64,000 bases of DNA from Thecaphora thlaspeos (taxonomy: Eukaryota > Basidiomycota > Ustilaginomycetes > Urocystidales > Glomosporiaceae). The notes below the pieces were generated by a model. The model searched no databases and was not told the origin of the DNA. It was given only the letters and a program-made list of their open reading frames with translations. Below, piece by piece: positions 30,174 through 40,395 of this stretch. The position numbers were made by a program, and so were the translations under genes. The DNA is taken from NCBI GenBank assembly GCA_900291925.1, contig UWYS01000006.1:124001-188000 (forward strand). Direction: 5' to 3'. Position 1 is the stretch's first letter. Every line of letters starts with the position of its first letter.

Positions 30174-31613
30174 CACTGAGGGTGGAGCACATGGCCTGGT
30201 GGGAGTGGAGACTCACAGAGTCCTCGGAGTTGTTGCTGTCCTCGGAGCTGGAGTTGCTGTCCTCAGTGGTGGTCAAAGCCCAGTTGGCCTTGCTGCCCTT
30301 GATGGTCTTGCTGCTCTTGCCACTGGTCTTGCCCTTGCTGCCCTTCTTGTTGTCCTGCTGACATCGCTCCTGCTCCTTGTGCTTGGCCTTGGCTTTGTTG
30401 AAGATGTTGATGTTGAACTTGGGGTTGTTGCATTCCCTGGTGTGGTGGCCACAGTTGTGGCAGAAGCTGCAGAAAAAGTTCTTGCCAAGCTGCAGGTCGC
30501 ATCTGCTGCTCATGCCACTGGGGCCGGTGGCTGCGGCCCTGCTGCGGCTCAGACGCGCGCTGGATTCCTGGGTGTACTTGCAGTCCTGGGCCGTGAGGAA
30601 ACTCAGGGTGCTGTGGTAGAACTGGTGTGCAGGATTGTTGCCAGCCTTGATGGTGCAGACCATGATGGCAAGCTTGGGGTCCTCCTCACAGGCAGAGAGG
30701 AGCACCTCCTTCTGGTCCTGCTCGGTGATGGTGATGCTGGTGTGCTCACCTGTGATGGCAAGCTTGTTGATCCACTCACCAAGGTGTCTTGTAGAGAACA
30801 CTGCCCTGGCAGCAGGTTTGCTGGGGACTTGCTCAATGATATCCTTGATGTTGCTCTCATTGTCGCTGGTGTCAGCCATGAAGCAGATGATGATGCTGAG
30901 GAAGGTGTTGATCTCTGTGTTGTAGCTGGGGCTGCCACACTGAAAGAAGGGGTCCTGCTGGATGAGCATGGCATAGCCATTGGGAATGTCGTCAAGGGCA
31001 TGCTGGAGCATCTTGCTCCAGGTGTAGAAGGCCAAGCTGGAGCGCTTGAGCTTCTTGATGGTGCCAGCAATCTTAACATTGGTCTTGGTCTTGATGCTGA
31101 GGCTGCCAACTTTGGCAGCCTCTTCCTCGTCCTTGAGCTTCTGGGTAGCTTTGAGTTGGTGAAGCTCTGTCTTGGGGTGGAAAACAATGGCAGCCAGGTC
31201 TGATTCCTGGAAGCTATTGTTGGCCATGTTGGCTGTGCTGAGGGGGTGATGCTGCTGCGATGTGTCTGACTGGGAGAGAGGTCTAGCTCAAAAGAGCAAC
31301 TCAGACTCTTAATCAGTTGTAATGTGAGGTGCAACTATGTCAATAGTGATGATGGTTGATAGTATTGCTTAGGTAGGGAGCAAGCAAGGAACTGTCTATA
31401 TGTACAGAGGGGAGTGGACAAGTGGGTTGACAGAGTGCCAGCTGGCATGCCACAGCTCCAATGTGGGGAGAAATGTGTGACCCATCTCCCAGGGCTCCAG
31501 CTCCTCCAAGCTCTGTGACCTGATATTCCAACTATTAGCCAGTTTTTTGCTTGCTCTTCTGCTTTGAAATACTACCAACCACCATCAGCATTGATATAGT
31601 TGCACCTCTCATC
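28905..31613 (-). mobile_element. Ty1/copia fragment B (LTR-gag-PR-INT, dead)
   Basis: Second copia fragment, on the minus strand and tail-to-tail with fragment A. Its Gag-Pol frame starts at 31227 (MANNSFQESD). Gag ends with a CCHC zinc knuckle (CSFCHNCGHHTREC, spacing C-x2-C-x4-H-x4-C) at about 30480-30430. An acidic Ser/Asn stretch and the protease (NSG in place of DSG) follow. The frame is open for 624 codons, then hits the same frameshift as fragment A and ends at 29353. The rest of the integrase (NGVAES, the 157-bp insertion, WKEAVTSAAYL) runs to 28905, where it abuts fragment A. Reverse transcriptase, RNase H and a 3' LTR are absent. The 31318-31613 block upstream of gag is its probable 5' LTR. 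Confidence 0.88.
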
Positions 31614-31619
31614 ACAACT
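31318..31619 (-). repeat. Probable LTR of fragment B with long terminal inverted repeats
   Basis: The block of about 300 bp runs from TGTAATGTGAGGTGCAAC to GTTGCACCTCTCATCACAAC. Its two ends are imperfect inverted repeats of each other over roughly 75 bp: both read TGxxAGGTGCAACTAT, then a TCAAT/GATG/GGTTG region, then GAGCAAGCAA and AACTG inward. The position just upstream of gag and the TG...CA-like ends suit an LTR, but such long inverted ends also fit a foldback element or MITE. Confidence 0.6.
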
Positions 31620-33960
31620 TAGCAAATTGGAAGGTCGTGTAAATTTCTAACATCTTGCATGAGATAAAAGGAAAATTGACCAGTCTTTTCTGGAGGCCTT
31701 TATGGTTGATACCTAGGACAAACCCAGACAACGCATGAACTCTTAAACAACTGCATCACAGCCCTTAGTTGCCACAATAGCATTTCCTGGTGTATTGTAG
31801 TGCTTCTTCTACTTGAGACACAAAGACTACTGTTTAACAGCCCTGGCCCTTGATCCTACCAAAGTGAACATTGCCAGCACTGTATTGTTTGTGATATCTG
31901 CAGTGCTGACTATCTATGGCAATGCCATCCTCAAATTTGAAGTGATATTAGGGAAGTTGCATTCTTCCAGACAGACATTGCACTGTCCTGCTGAATGCAT
32001 AAATCTGAGAGAGTGCTAGTAAAGCAGAGGGAGTACAAGGCTCTCCTGCTCGTAATTTAGCCTTTGACCTGTTCATCTGCTATTTTCTTTTGGTTTTATC
32101 ACCTGTGGTGTACTTTAAAATAGTTTCACCTTGTTTCACAAATGTACAGGCTGTATCAGGGGAAATTAAAATATGCTTCTTCCAATCTCTGAAGCCTCAA
32201 CAATACTGTGTGGCAAACCATAAGGAAGCACAGCAATGCTTGTTGCTGGTCACCATGTGCTCTGACACATCTTGTACCAGTCTGCTTGTACAACTCCCTT
32301 TGTATGTAAGTACAACTTCTTGTTTGCCCTTACTTTAAAAGTGTCCACAATTGTTATCAGCATTGATGTAGGCACACTCCCCAGCTCAACTGTTTGACAT
32401 TCTTACCCAGAATGAAGCTCTGAAATGCCCAGTCTGCCATCAATCTATTGTTCAGACATATGTCAAAGCAACATGAAGGTTAAATCAAGATTTCAATTGG
32501 CTTTGAAGCTTGCTGAAGCGAATTGAGAAGTTAGAAAGCTCAAAGTTGATCAATAAGCAGTGGTCAAGGTTGAGACTTGAAATTAACACCTAGACAGGAA
32601 TACAGCAAATTGCAAATGCTACTGACAAACATGGGAGCTAGCAATCTGGTGTCCTTCTGAACTCAGGATGGTAGACCAGGTAGCTGTATTGCCATTCAGC
32701 TTCAATAGGCCAAACTCAAGCTTGCCTTCACAGTAAGTGTGAATATTGGGTCACCAAGCTTGACAGTGCAGAACATTTGTGAGATGGGATACAGTCATTT
32801 TTCTTTGCATCAGAGCCATCATGTGCCAGCTTGCCAGCTGGCAATCCATGGATCCATCTGTCTACTCATTGTTGTACATACGTCATACAATTTTCTGTTT
32901 GTTCCCTATCTTAGAAATGTCACCAATCCTTGTCAGCATGGCATACTTGCACCTCACTTTTCAACTTAGTGTCAGTCTTTGGCACATGTCAACATGAGTC
33001 TCAATTATGATTTGACAGTTATCTCAGAAATGTCTTCTCGGGTTCAATCTTGCCTTCAGCCTTCTCCCATATGTCTCTGCTCAAACACATGCTTGCTCAC
33101 TTTGTACATACAGTTGTTTTCTGGGGGTCAAACAATCTATGAATCTTCCTCTGTCCTGGCTTGCAGCTTTATTTTAAGATTGAGAAGGTCTCCTTGTGTA
33201 TGGGACTTGAGCCAAATACTCACCTGCAAAATACCTTCTGAGTGGCTTTCTATGCAGGTGTTGCCTGTGAGCTGCAGATAAAGAGCAATCAAAAGGTCCC
33301 ATTAAGATGCATCTGCAATGACAAGCCAAAGCCAGAGCACCTTGCTGTCAACCTCAAGGTCTGATGCCAAATTGACATTCAAGAACATATGGATAGTAAA
33401 AATGAGAGATGTGACTATGTTGATAATGATGGTTGGTGGTATTGAGAAGGAACAGAGCAAGCAAGGAACTGGCTAATTTACAAGGGAAGGCTGACATGCC
33501 CCACATGCTTTACTGGCAGCCTCTTGGATCTGCTGCCCCCACCTTCCAGCTTGGATCCATACCCCACTTTCCAACTCAAATTGACACAACTGCCTTGCTG
33601 CAGAGTGCCAGCACTGTGCTTCCTTGCTGTCAAGTCTACCCTGGAGTGCATGTGGGCTTTGATAGGACAAGACTGGTTGCAAGATTCACTAAGAACGCGA
33701 GAGTGACAATTTGACACCTGCACAGTAAAATGAAAGCCAAGGGGCCATTTGACATATACACGATGCAAGGTTGCCTGCTTGAATCCAGGTCGCCATGTGC
33801 TGGCGAGACTTCAGGAAGGCAAACTCTTGTTGAATGTGGAACCGCACTGAATAGTGCACTAATGTGTACAATATTGGGGATAAGAGCATCTGCAATCAAC
33901 GGCATCTGCAGCTGTACAAGCGCACTGTTCGCCTCTAGTGTTAACCACCCAAGCTTGCTT
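31620..33960. other. AT-rich, CpG-poor transposon-relic region
   Basis: There is no host-like gene. Base composition is clearly lower in GC than either flank, with many TG/CA and few CG dinucleotides. LTR-end-like pieces recur: a forward one at about 33403-33475 (TGAGAGATGTGACTATG through GAGCAAGCAAGGAACTGG) and reversed ones near 32335-32375 and 32880-32965. Open frames here are short and carry no domain. Confidence 0.6.
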
Positions 33961-34078
33961 GGGTCACAGCCATGCCCAGCACGCACGTCGCTTGACCTCA
34001 ATCAGTCCTGTGAATACTCTATTGACAGGCAGGCATGGACGCCGTAGACCTGGGACATTCAAGAGCTCCATCGCAAAC
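33961..34078. other. Right border of the transposon island
   Basis: Composition returns to host-like GC just before the 3' end of the DUF3292 gene. Nothing else is seen. Confidence 0.4.
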
Positions 34079-36452
34079 CTAGAAGATCTCCCACTTCTGC
34101 GAACCAAGCGCCAGGACCCGATTGAAAATCTCGTCCCTCCTGCCGATGGCCGTGACACGGTAGACGTGGTTGAGCTTGTCCACAATTTCAAGGCCATCTG
34201 CCACTTCACTCCCCAAGGCCCAACCTACCACAATTCTGCTCTTCCAGCCAAGACCTCCGACCTTGCGCAGTTCAACAATGTCGTCGATAGCGACGCTGAA
34301 GGTCGCGGTCGACTGATTCACGAGCTTTCTGGCGTTTTCGACGGGGTCGGTGCTGGCTGCTGCGGCTGCGGCCGCTTTGGCTGGGTTGCTCATCCTGCCG
34401 CCCTTTTCAAACGAGATGCAAGGCGTCGTTGCGCTCGTCGAGATGTAGACGTGCCCCTTCTTACCCGCAAAGCGGCCTGAAAAGCTGACGGGACCGTCTT
34501 CGGTCGCTTTGCGTGCAGCCAGCTCACCCTGCACCACCCCAATCATCATCTTGGCCGACAGCGAACCGGCCGAAGCCTTGACGCGGTTTGTGCCCAGCGC
34601 GACCTCGGCGCCAATCTTGACGGTCCCCTTGATAATGTTGAGCAGCTTCGACGGCTTCTTTTTGTTGTCGGTTGCCGAAGCATCCTCGCCAGAGGATCGC
34701 GAGGTGACCGAGGTGTCGTGCTCGGTGGCCAGCTGCTCCGAGTACTCTGGCGGCAGTTCGGGATGCGACGCCATGTCTGATCCATGAAGGGCGTCCGGAG
34801 GCGGTGCGACCGCAGCCGGCGGCGGCGGGGGAAGCGGCGCCTTGTTTGCCTCGCCAATGCGTAGCAGCGTGACGGTAAGCTGGGCATTTGTGGGAATGCC
34901 TCGAAGGAGCATGCTGTTTCGGTCGAGAAGGAAGGCGAGGTCGGAAACAAGGTTAGCAAGACGTTCATATATGACTTTGAAACCAGGCATTCGAGGATCC
35001 GTCTAGCAGCATTCATACTCACTATCGCAACTCGAGGTACCTTTTCCAGTCGGGCACGTTCTTATCGAGCCAGGCCATGACCTCAGTGATGGGGAAGCGG
35101 TCGAAGATCGGCTGGCCAAACATGGCAATGCCACAACCGAGTGAGGCGCCTCGATAGAGCATGTTTTCGGTGACAAACATCGAGGCGAGCAGGAGCAGCG
35201 CCACGGCGGCCGCCAGCCTGTAGCGCGGAATCCAGCGGCTAAAGGGTGGTGTCGGCAAGAGAGCGTTGCCGAGCCTCTCGTAATCGTCGGCAACGTTTGA
35301 GAGAATGTGCATGAAGGGCGCCAGGCTGGCAAAGATGGCCTCCTCCATCGGCTTCTTGGTGTGGTCGCCAGCGTCGACGTGACCGGTCTTTTCGCCCGAC
35401 GATCTTGAGCGAGCCGCGTGCGAGACGGCGGCAATTTCGGTCGGATCGGGGACTTTGTCATCGCCCTTGTTGGGCTTTGCGCGCGCGGCTTTTGCGTCCT
35501 TGTCGTCATCCGCGTCAACAGCGGAGACGTCGTCGTTGCTTTTTCCGGCCGCGGCGCTGACAGCCACGGTGCCGAGGGCGCCGATGAGGTTGGAGGCCTC
35601 CTGCTCGACGGCTTCGCCCTCGTACGTCTCGGCAGCTCCGGTCAGGCTGTGTTTGCTGCCAAGGTGTCCGGCCTTTGGGACCCTGGCCTTGCCCGTCGCT
35701 GCGTCGATGGCGGAGATCGGAGCAGGCGGAAAGAGGAGCACTCGAGCTCGAGGCGAGAGGATGAGCACAAGCGTCAGGAGGAGCAGGGCCGGCATCACGA
35801 GCGACGTCAGCCATGCTGCCGCGTAGTAGACGAAGAAGATGGCGGTGCGTCTAGGTTCGGTCCATGAACGGATGCGGGCGACGTGCCTCATTGCAGTGAC
35901 GAAGCCGACGACGACCGAGACATAGAGGCGCTCGAGCGTCGCCTTCAACTTGTCTGGGGAGAACTGCTCATTGCGGGAGATGTAGCAGTCGAGGCCGGTC
36001 GAGTCGGTCGTCCCGATGGCCCTCACGCGGTAGGTCTGCTTGTTGAAGCGGCGCACCAGCATCCAGAGCGACTCGTTCTTCATGCCTGAGAGGACAGGAA
36101 GCGGACGGTTGGGATCGCGGCTCCAGCCGAGATCAGCAAGCTCGGGCTCGAGGGGACGCTCGGTATTGCCAAGACCGGGAGCGGGAGCGTGGTCCTGGAC
36201 AGTGGAGATCTCGGCAATGCGTTCTGGAGTGACCTGGGCCTTCGGGACGGTGTCGAGGTGGGCGGCATGGTCGAGAACGGCGGCGAGGCCGGAGGCCTCT
36301 TCGATGTTCGTGCCGGCGGTGGCTTCGCCCCGGTGAGCGCCGGTGAGGGACTGGGCGGCAGCCTGGTCGGGATCGGGATCGGGATCGGGATCGGGATCGG
36401 GGACGGGTGCCGTCGCGGCCAGCGGTGGGAGCGGCTCACCGCTATCGCTCAT
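34079..36452 (-). CDS. DUF3292-type fungal membrane protein with GRAM-like C-terminus
   Basis: Two exons (36452-35023 and 34913-34079, 109-nt intron) give about 754 residues. The join reads YLELR-Y-MLLRGIPTNAQLTVTLLRIGE, which fits the family. The conserved N-terminal block LSGMKNESLWMLVRRFNKQTYRVRA lies at about 125-150. Two hydrophobic regions (about 205-240, FFVYYAAAWLTSLVMPALLL; about 410-455) are membrane segments, probably in an organelle or ER membrane. After a Pro-rich stretch, the C-terminal ~190 residues (LLNIIKGTVKIGAEV, GHVYISTS, FSVAIDDIVELRKVGG, GRRDEIFNRVLALG) look like a GRAM/PH-type lipid-binding fold. A GATCGG repeat at 36366-36401 encodes Asp-Pro repeats near the N-terminus. 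The family name is from memory of the motif; function is unknown. Confidence 0.75.
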
Positions 36453-37267
36453 TGCTGGAGAGGGGCAAAGGATGTGAGCAGGAGCGCTGACGGAAGTTGG
36501 CGGTGTGCGGAGAGCAGTAAAAGAGGTAGAGGAAGGGAGGGAGGGAGGGAGCAAGGGGGGGCGAGGAGGTCGAGGCCGAGGCAGGCGGCGGCGCCTCTGC
36601 CAGCAGCGGCAGCATCGTGGCGCCGTCAAGAAAGGGCGCGCGCCCCATGCCCCGTCGCACTCTCGTCCTGCCACGCAAACTCTTCACCTTGTTGCTCTGG
36701 CACACCCGGCACACCCGGCCCCAAGCTTGAACTATTATGCCCACAGGGAACCTGCTCGGGACCGGAAGAAACGCCGCTCCTGCTGTAGACCCCAGACCGA
36801 CGCCCCCGAAGGCACAAGGCGAGAGGGGTCGGTGGCCGAGAAGCATCGACAGGAGCAGCAGGCCAGGGTCCAGCCCATCAGCTGACTCACCCAAACCTTG
36901 ACGTCACATCAGAGGTGGAGGCAGGGCAGTGCGATCGGGCCCATTGCTCCACGGCTCGGCCTTCTTGAAGAGACAGAGGACAGCACACTCGTCACAGATC
37001 GGGTTTCCACGCGAGGCCTGCGCACGGAGCAGCCGCTGCCGAGACCGCGCAGGGCGCTGCCCTCGCTTGCTTCTGAACGGGTCACATCGATGGATGGATG
37101 AGCTCGACGCCCTGTGCCTGCTGTTGTACGTCTTCAATCTCAACGATTACCACCGCCGCCGCCGCCGCCGCCACCATCGCAACTTCGGACCGCGACACTG
37201 AGTCGAATATCGAGGTCCGCTTCATTCCTTTGCCTACACCCACTGCGCGCTCTCACTCATACCGACA
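36453..37267. promoter_or_regulatory. Divergent promoter region between DUF3292 and paraoxonase-like genes
   Basis: This 815-bp region has no recognisable gene. It contains GGGA repeats (about 36535-36555), a duplicated CACACCCGG (about 36699-36719) and a CCGCCG run (37151-37170). Several open frames on both strands have no domain. Confidence 0.45.
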
Positions 37268-38695
37268 ATGTCTAAGATCCTTCCCATCCTCGGCCTGCCG
37301 GTCGTCTTGGCGGCGGTCGGCTATCAGTTCTTCACAGGTCCCGGACACTTCCTCCATGATACTCTCGGTGTGCACCGGGTCGTTGAAAGCGTGAACAACG
37401 GCAGATGCCATCAGATCCCCGAACTGCAGTCCTGCGAGGATATGTGGCTTCACCATGGGACCGGCCTTCTATACATGACCTGCGGCGAGCCGCTCAAACG
37501 CCAAAAATGGCTCCCTGCCGTCGGCCACCTCGACCACCTCGAAAAGCCCTCGGACGAGTACCTGGCCATCCTCGACACCCGCGCCACCGGACCCGTCGCT
37601 TCCCGCATCACAAAGGTCATGCCAGACGGCTACACGGGCTCGTTTAACCTCCACGGCTTCGACATCTGGGAGACTCCCGCTGCCTCTGCCAAGCTCAAAA
37701 CTACCTTGAACATCTTCCTCGTCAACCACAAGGCCCCCGCTGACCCGGTCACCGGCCAGCCGCTTCAGGCCGACTTCGTCGGCGCCAACTCGACCGTCGA
37801 GCTGTTCGAGTCGACCGCCGGCGAGCCTACAATGCGCCACGTCCGCACCTACGCCCATCCGCAGATCCGCACCCCTAACCGTCCTGCGGCGGCCGGTCCG
37901 GACTCGTTCGTCTTTAGCAACGACCACACGCGCAAGACTGGCATCTCGCGCGAGCTCGACGTTTTCATTGCGAGCGATGTCTCCTACTGCGATCCAAACG
38001 AGTGCCACAAGCTCCAAAAGGTCCGCATGCCCAACGGCGTCGTCCGAGTGAGTCGTCGACGGATGTGTAGATGATCGAGCGAGGATCAGCCTCCGCTGAG
38101 CCGGTGTATGCTGACGCGGAGCACCACATATCTCGCCCTTTCCCGCTCGTAGGGCCGCACAAAGGCCAACCAATTCTACGTCGCCTCATCGTCGGACCCG
38201 TACGTCCGGCTGTACGAGCTGCAGGCTGACAAGACGACGGTACTGCTCGACAAGATCTACACCGGCTACCCAGCCGACAACCTTTCAACTGACTCGAAGG
38301 GCAACGTCTACGTCGCCGCCTTCCCCAAGGCGCTTCCGGTGCTGACCAAGTACTTCAAGGATCCCCTCAACTCTGTCATTCCGTCGGCCATCCTCAAGAT
38401 CAGCCTAAACACCGATCAGGACCGCTTCTACGGCAAAAAGTATAAGGTGACGAAGCTGTTCGAGGATTCGGGCGCGGTCTTCACCGGCGCTACCGTCGGC
38501 GTCGTCGACGACAAGGCCAAGAAGCTGTTCATCGGAGGTAAGTAGCGACGCCCTCGTCTGACGACGCCTCACACAGATAAAGCAGAGATCCTGAAGAAAG
38601 CTAAAGGAAAGTTGACTCGGTTGCTCCTTGTCGTTGACTGGTTGCCGCACTTCGCAGGCGTCCTCTCTCCCTACATCGTCGAGTGCCAGCTCTAA
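37268..38695 (+). CDS. Paraoxonase/arylesterase-like beta-propeller protein
   Basis: This is a six-bladed beta-propeller hydrolase of the serum paraoxonase/arylesterase group (calcium-dependent lactonase family). Three exons (37268-38047, 38153-38537, 38658-38695) give 400 residues. Residues about 5-22 form a hydrophobic N-terminal segment (ILPILGLPVVLAAVGYQF), a signal anchor as in paraoxonases. Recognisable pieces are CEDMWLHHGTGLLYMTCG, FNLHGFDIWE, LNIFLVNH, FVFSNDHT, SYCDPNEC, FYVASSSDPYVRLYEL, YPADNLSTDSKGNVYVAAFP and the C-terminal GVLSPYIVECQL. HGFDIW, NDH and DNLSTDSKGN supply the expected Asp/Asn metal ligands. The substrate is unknown. Confidence 0.85.
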
Positions 38696-39153
38696 GCGGT
38701 GGCGATGCTGGATCAAGGTGGACCAGACGATCTCGTGTCTCTCGGTAGGCGCGGAGCGGATGCATGGATGCGCATAAGGGCGTTCGATGTTTGGAAGCTC
38801 GATGGGATGGAAGAGAGACAAGATAACGTTGTCCCTGCCTGCCCTTACCTTGCAAAAAGAATGAAAAGAGAGAGAGACAGAGAGAGAACCCGAGGGGGGA
38901 GGTCGGGAGAGAGCGCCGGCCAGCTGAGGCGGCTCGACCCGACCCTTCCGAGCCGCCAGAGAGCCGGCCGACAGACCTCCACATCGGCTGACCGATCCCC
39001 TTCTCTTCCGTGATCCTAAATCTGGATGCCACCACACGTCACGATTTGTCGTCCCTGTGCCCCGTTCACGCAGGCCTACCTTTCCTACGTCGACCTGTGC
39101 ATCCCTCACGGCTCTCTTCACCATCTCACCCAAGTCTGATATCCCCCGCCAAC
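38696..39153. other. Intergenic region between paraoxonase-like and TFIIS-like genes
   Basis: This 458-bp region has a GA-repeat stretch at 38866-38890 and a C/T-rich leader before the ATG at 39154. No gene is recognised, though a 5' exon of the TFIIS-like gene could lie here. Confidence 0.4.
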
Positions 39154-39809
39154 ATGGTCGACATCCGCACGCGCTCCATTGCCTTCCTTACCGAGTCACT
39201 CACCTCAGCCCTGCCCAATGCGCCGGACCTCTAGTCGCTCGGCGAAGCGTTCGAGGCGGCTCTATTCGACAAGCACAACGACGACACCTCGAATGACTAC
39301 CGCGCCGAGGTGCGGAACAAGGGCCTCACGCTCAAGAAGGACAACCCGGAGCTGGTACAGCGTCTGGTGGATGGAGCAGCCAGTCCTGCGCAGGTCGTTG
39401 CGATGAGCAACGAAGAGATGAAGACAAAGGAAAGGCAGAGAACGGATGATAGGTTGAGGCAACAAGGTATGAGGAACTCCGATGCTCTCTCCTCTTCCCT
39501 CCCCCTCCTGCTGGTTCTTTGCTTCACAGCTTGACGCCATCTTTGCTCCGGTCCATCTCTTCCGCTCCCTCGGTCCGGCTCTTCGTCACTGCAGGCATGG
39601 AGAGTTCAGTCGGCGTCGACGATTTCCAGACAGACGTGACGAGCGCCACACAGCAGGGCATTTCGAGGATGGACGAAGGCGACATGGAGACATTCGGCGA
39701 AGCGGGCGACGCCAGCATGGGCGGAGGCGGCGAAGGAGAGTTCAAGGCGAGGGCGCAGCCCAAGGTCGGAGAGGCCATGAGGGGCATCGAGTTTGAGACC
39801 GGCCAGTGA
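39154..39809 (+). pseudogene. TFIIS central-domain gene with an in-frame stop, no zinc ribbon
   Basis: The frame from ATG 39154 reads RTRSIAFLTESLTSALPNAPDL, then TAG at 39232-39234, then continues in the same frame as SLGEAFEAALFDKHNDDTS, YRAEVRNKGLTLKK and VVAMSNEEMKTKERQR. Together this is the TFIIS central (TFS2M) domain, which binds RNA polymerase II. A 128-nt intron (39467-39594) joins RLRQQG to MESSVGVDD. The C-terminus is Gly/Glu-rich and ends EFETGQ. The TFIIS N-terminal domain and C-terminal Cys4 zinc ribbon are absent, so it could not stimulate transcript cleavage in the usual way. The stop could be a real nonsense mutation, a base error, or a sign that translation starts downstream. 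No intron that removes the TAG keeps the domain intact. Confidence 0.6.
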
Positions 39810-39908
39810 TGTACCTAGTAACCAAACCGGCCTGGCGGCTCCTTAACAGGAAGAGGGAGACGGGTGTGGAAGTAAGACCAAGTCAAAAGAACAAAATATT
39901 GAACATCC

Positions 39909-40009
39909 CTCCGGATCCGGGAATTGAACCCGGGTCTGCGCCGCTAGTATCCACGTGCAAAACGCCGTCAGTTGACAAGGCGCCGTCATAGCCACTAAAC
40001 TAATTCGGA
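39909..40009 (-). tRNA. tRNA-Asp (GTC) with intron
   Basis: Read on the minus strand, the acceptor stem pairs TCCGAAT with ATCCGGA (one A-C mismatch) and the discriminator is G. The anticodon stem pairs GCGCC with GGCGC, with loop TTGTCA...C (anticodon GTC). The T arm CCGGG-TTCAATT-CCCGG is perfect. The mature part is 72 nt, interrupted after position 37 by a 29-nt intron (ACTGACGG...ATACTAG) at the usual tRNA intron site. The internal B box GGTTCAATTCC is present. Confidence 0.85.
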
Positions 40010-40395
40010 GCCGGTAGATTCTCTTTCCAGAACGCATTTACTATAATAGCCCCACATAATTGATCACACAGGCTTTATACCTGAAGACGGGACTTTTCCC
40101 CTTTTCTTTCACGCGTCCAGAGGCTCGGCAGGCTCCGGCGACCTCGTTTACCGAGGCACCTCGCGATGGCATCCTTACCCCACCTTGGCTGCCCACGACC
40201 GCTCGCTAGTGTCTCGACCACCACCACCACACAGACGCTGCCGACCTCACTCTCATACCAATATCCCGACGCTTGAACTGCTATCACGCTGGGAATCTGA
40301 TCACCACCCGCCTTTCCAGACTTTCTAGATCCTTCTTGTACCGCTGCGCCGTGGCAACTCGATCTTTCTCGGATTTCTCCGCATGCACTACGACC
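40010..40395. other. Region upstream of the peroxisomal carrier gene
   Basis: The 386 bp hold the tRNA 5' flank, an AT-rich pocket (about 40030-40085) and the promoter and leader of the carrier gene. No other gene is seen. Confidence 0.45.

Noticed and set aside
31813..33714. Several 60-100-codon frames in the AT-rich region
   Set aside because: Short, no domain, no splice-consistent extension, and in decayed transposon sequence.
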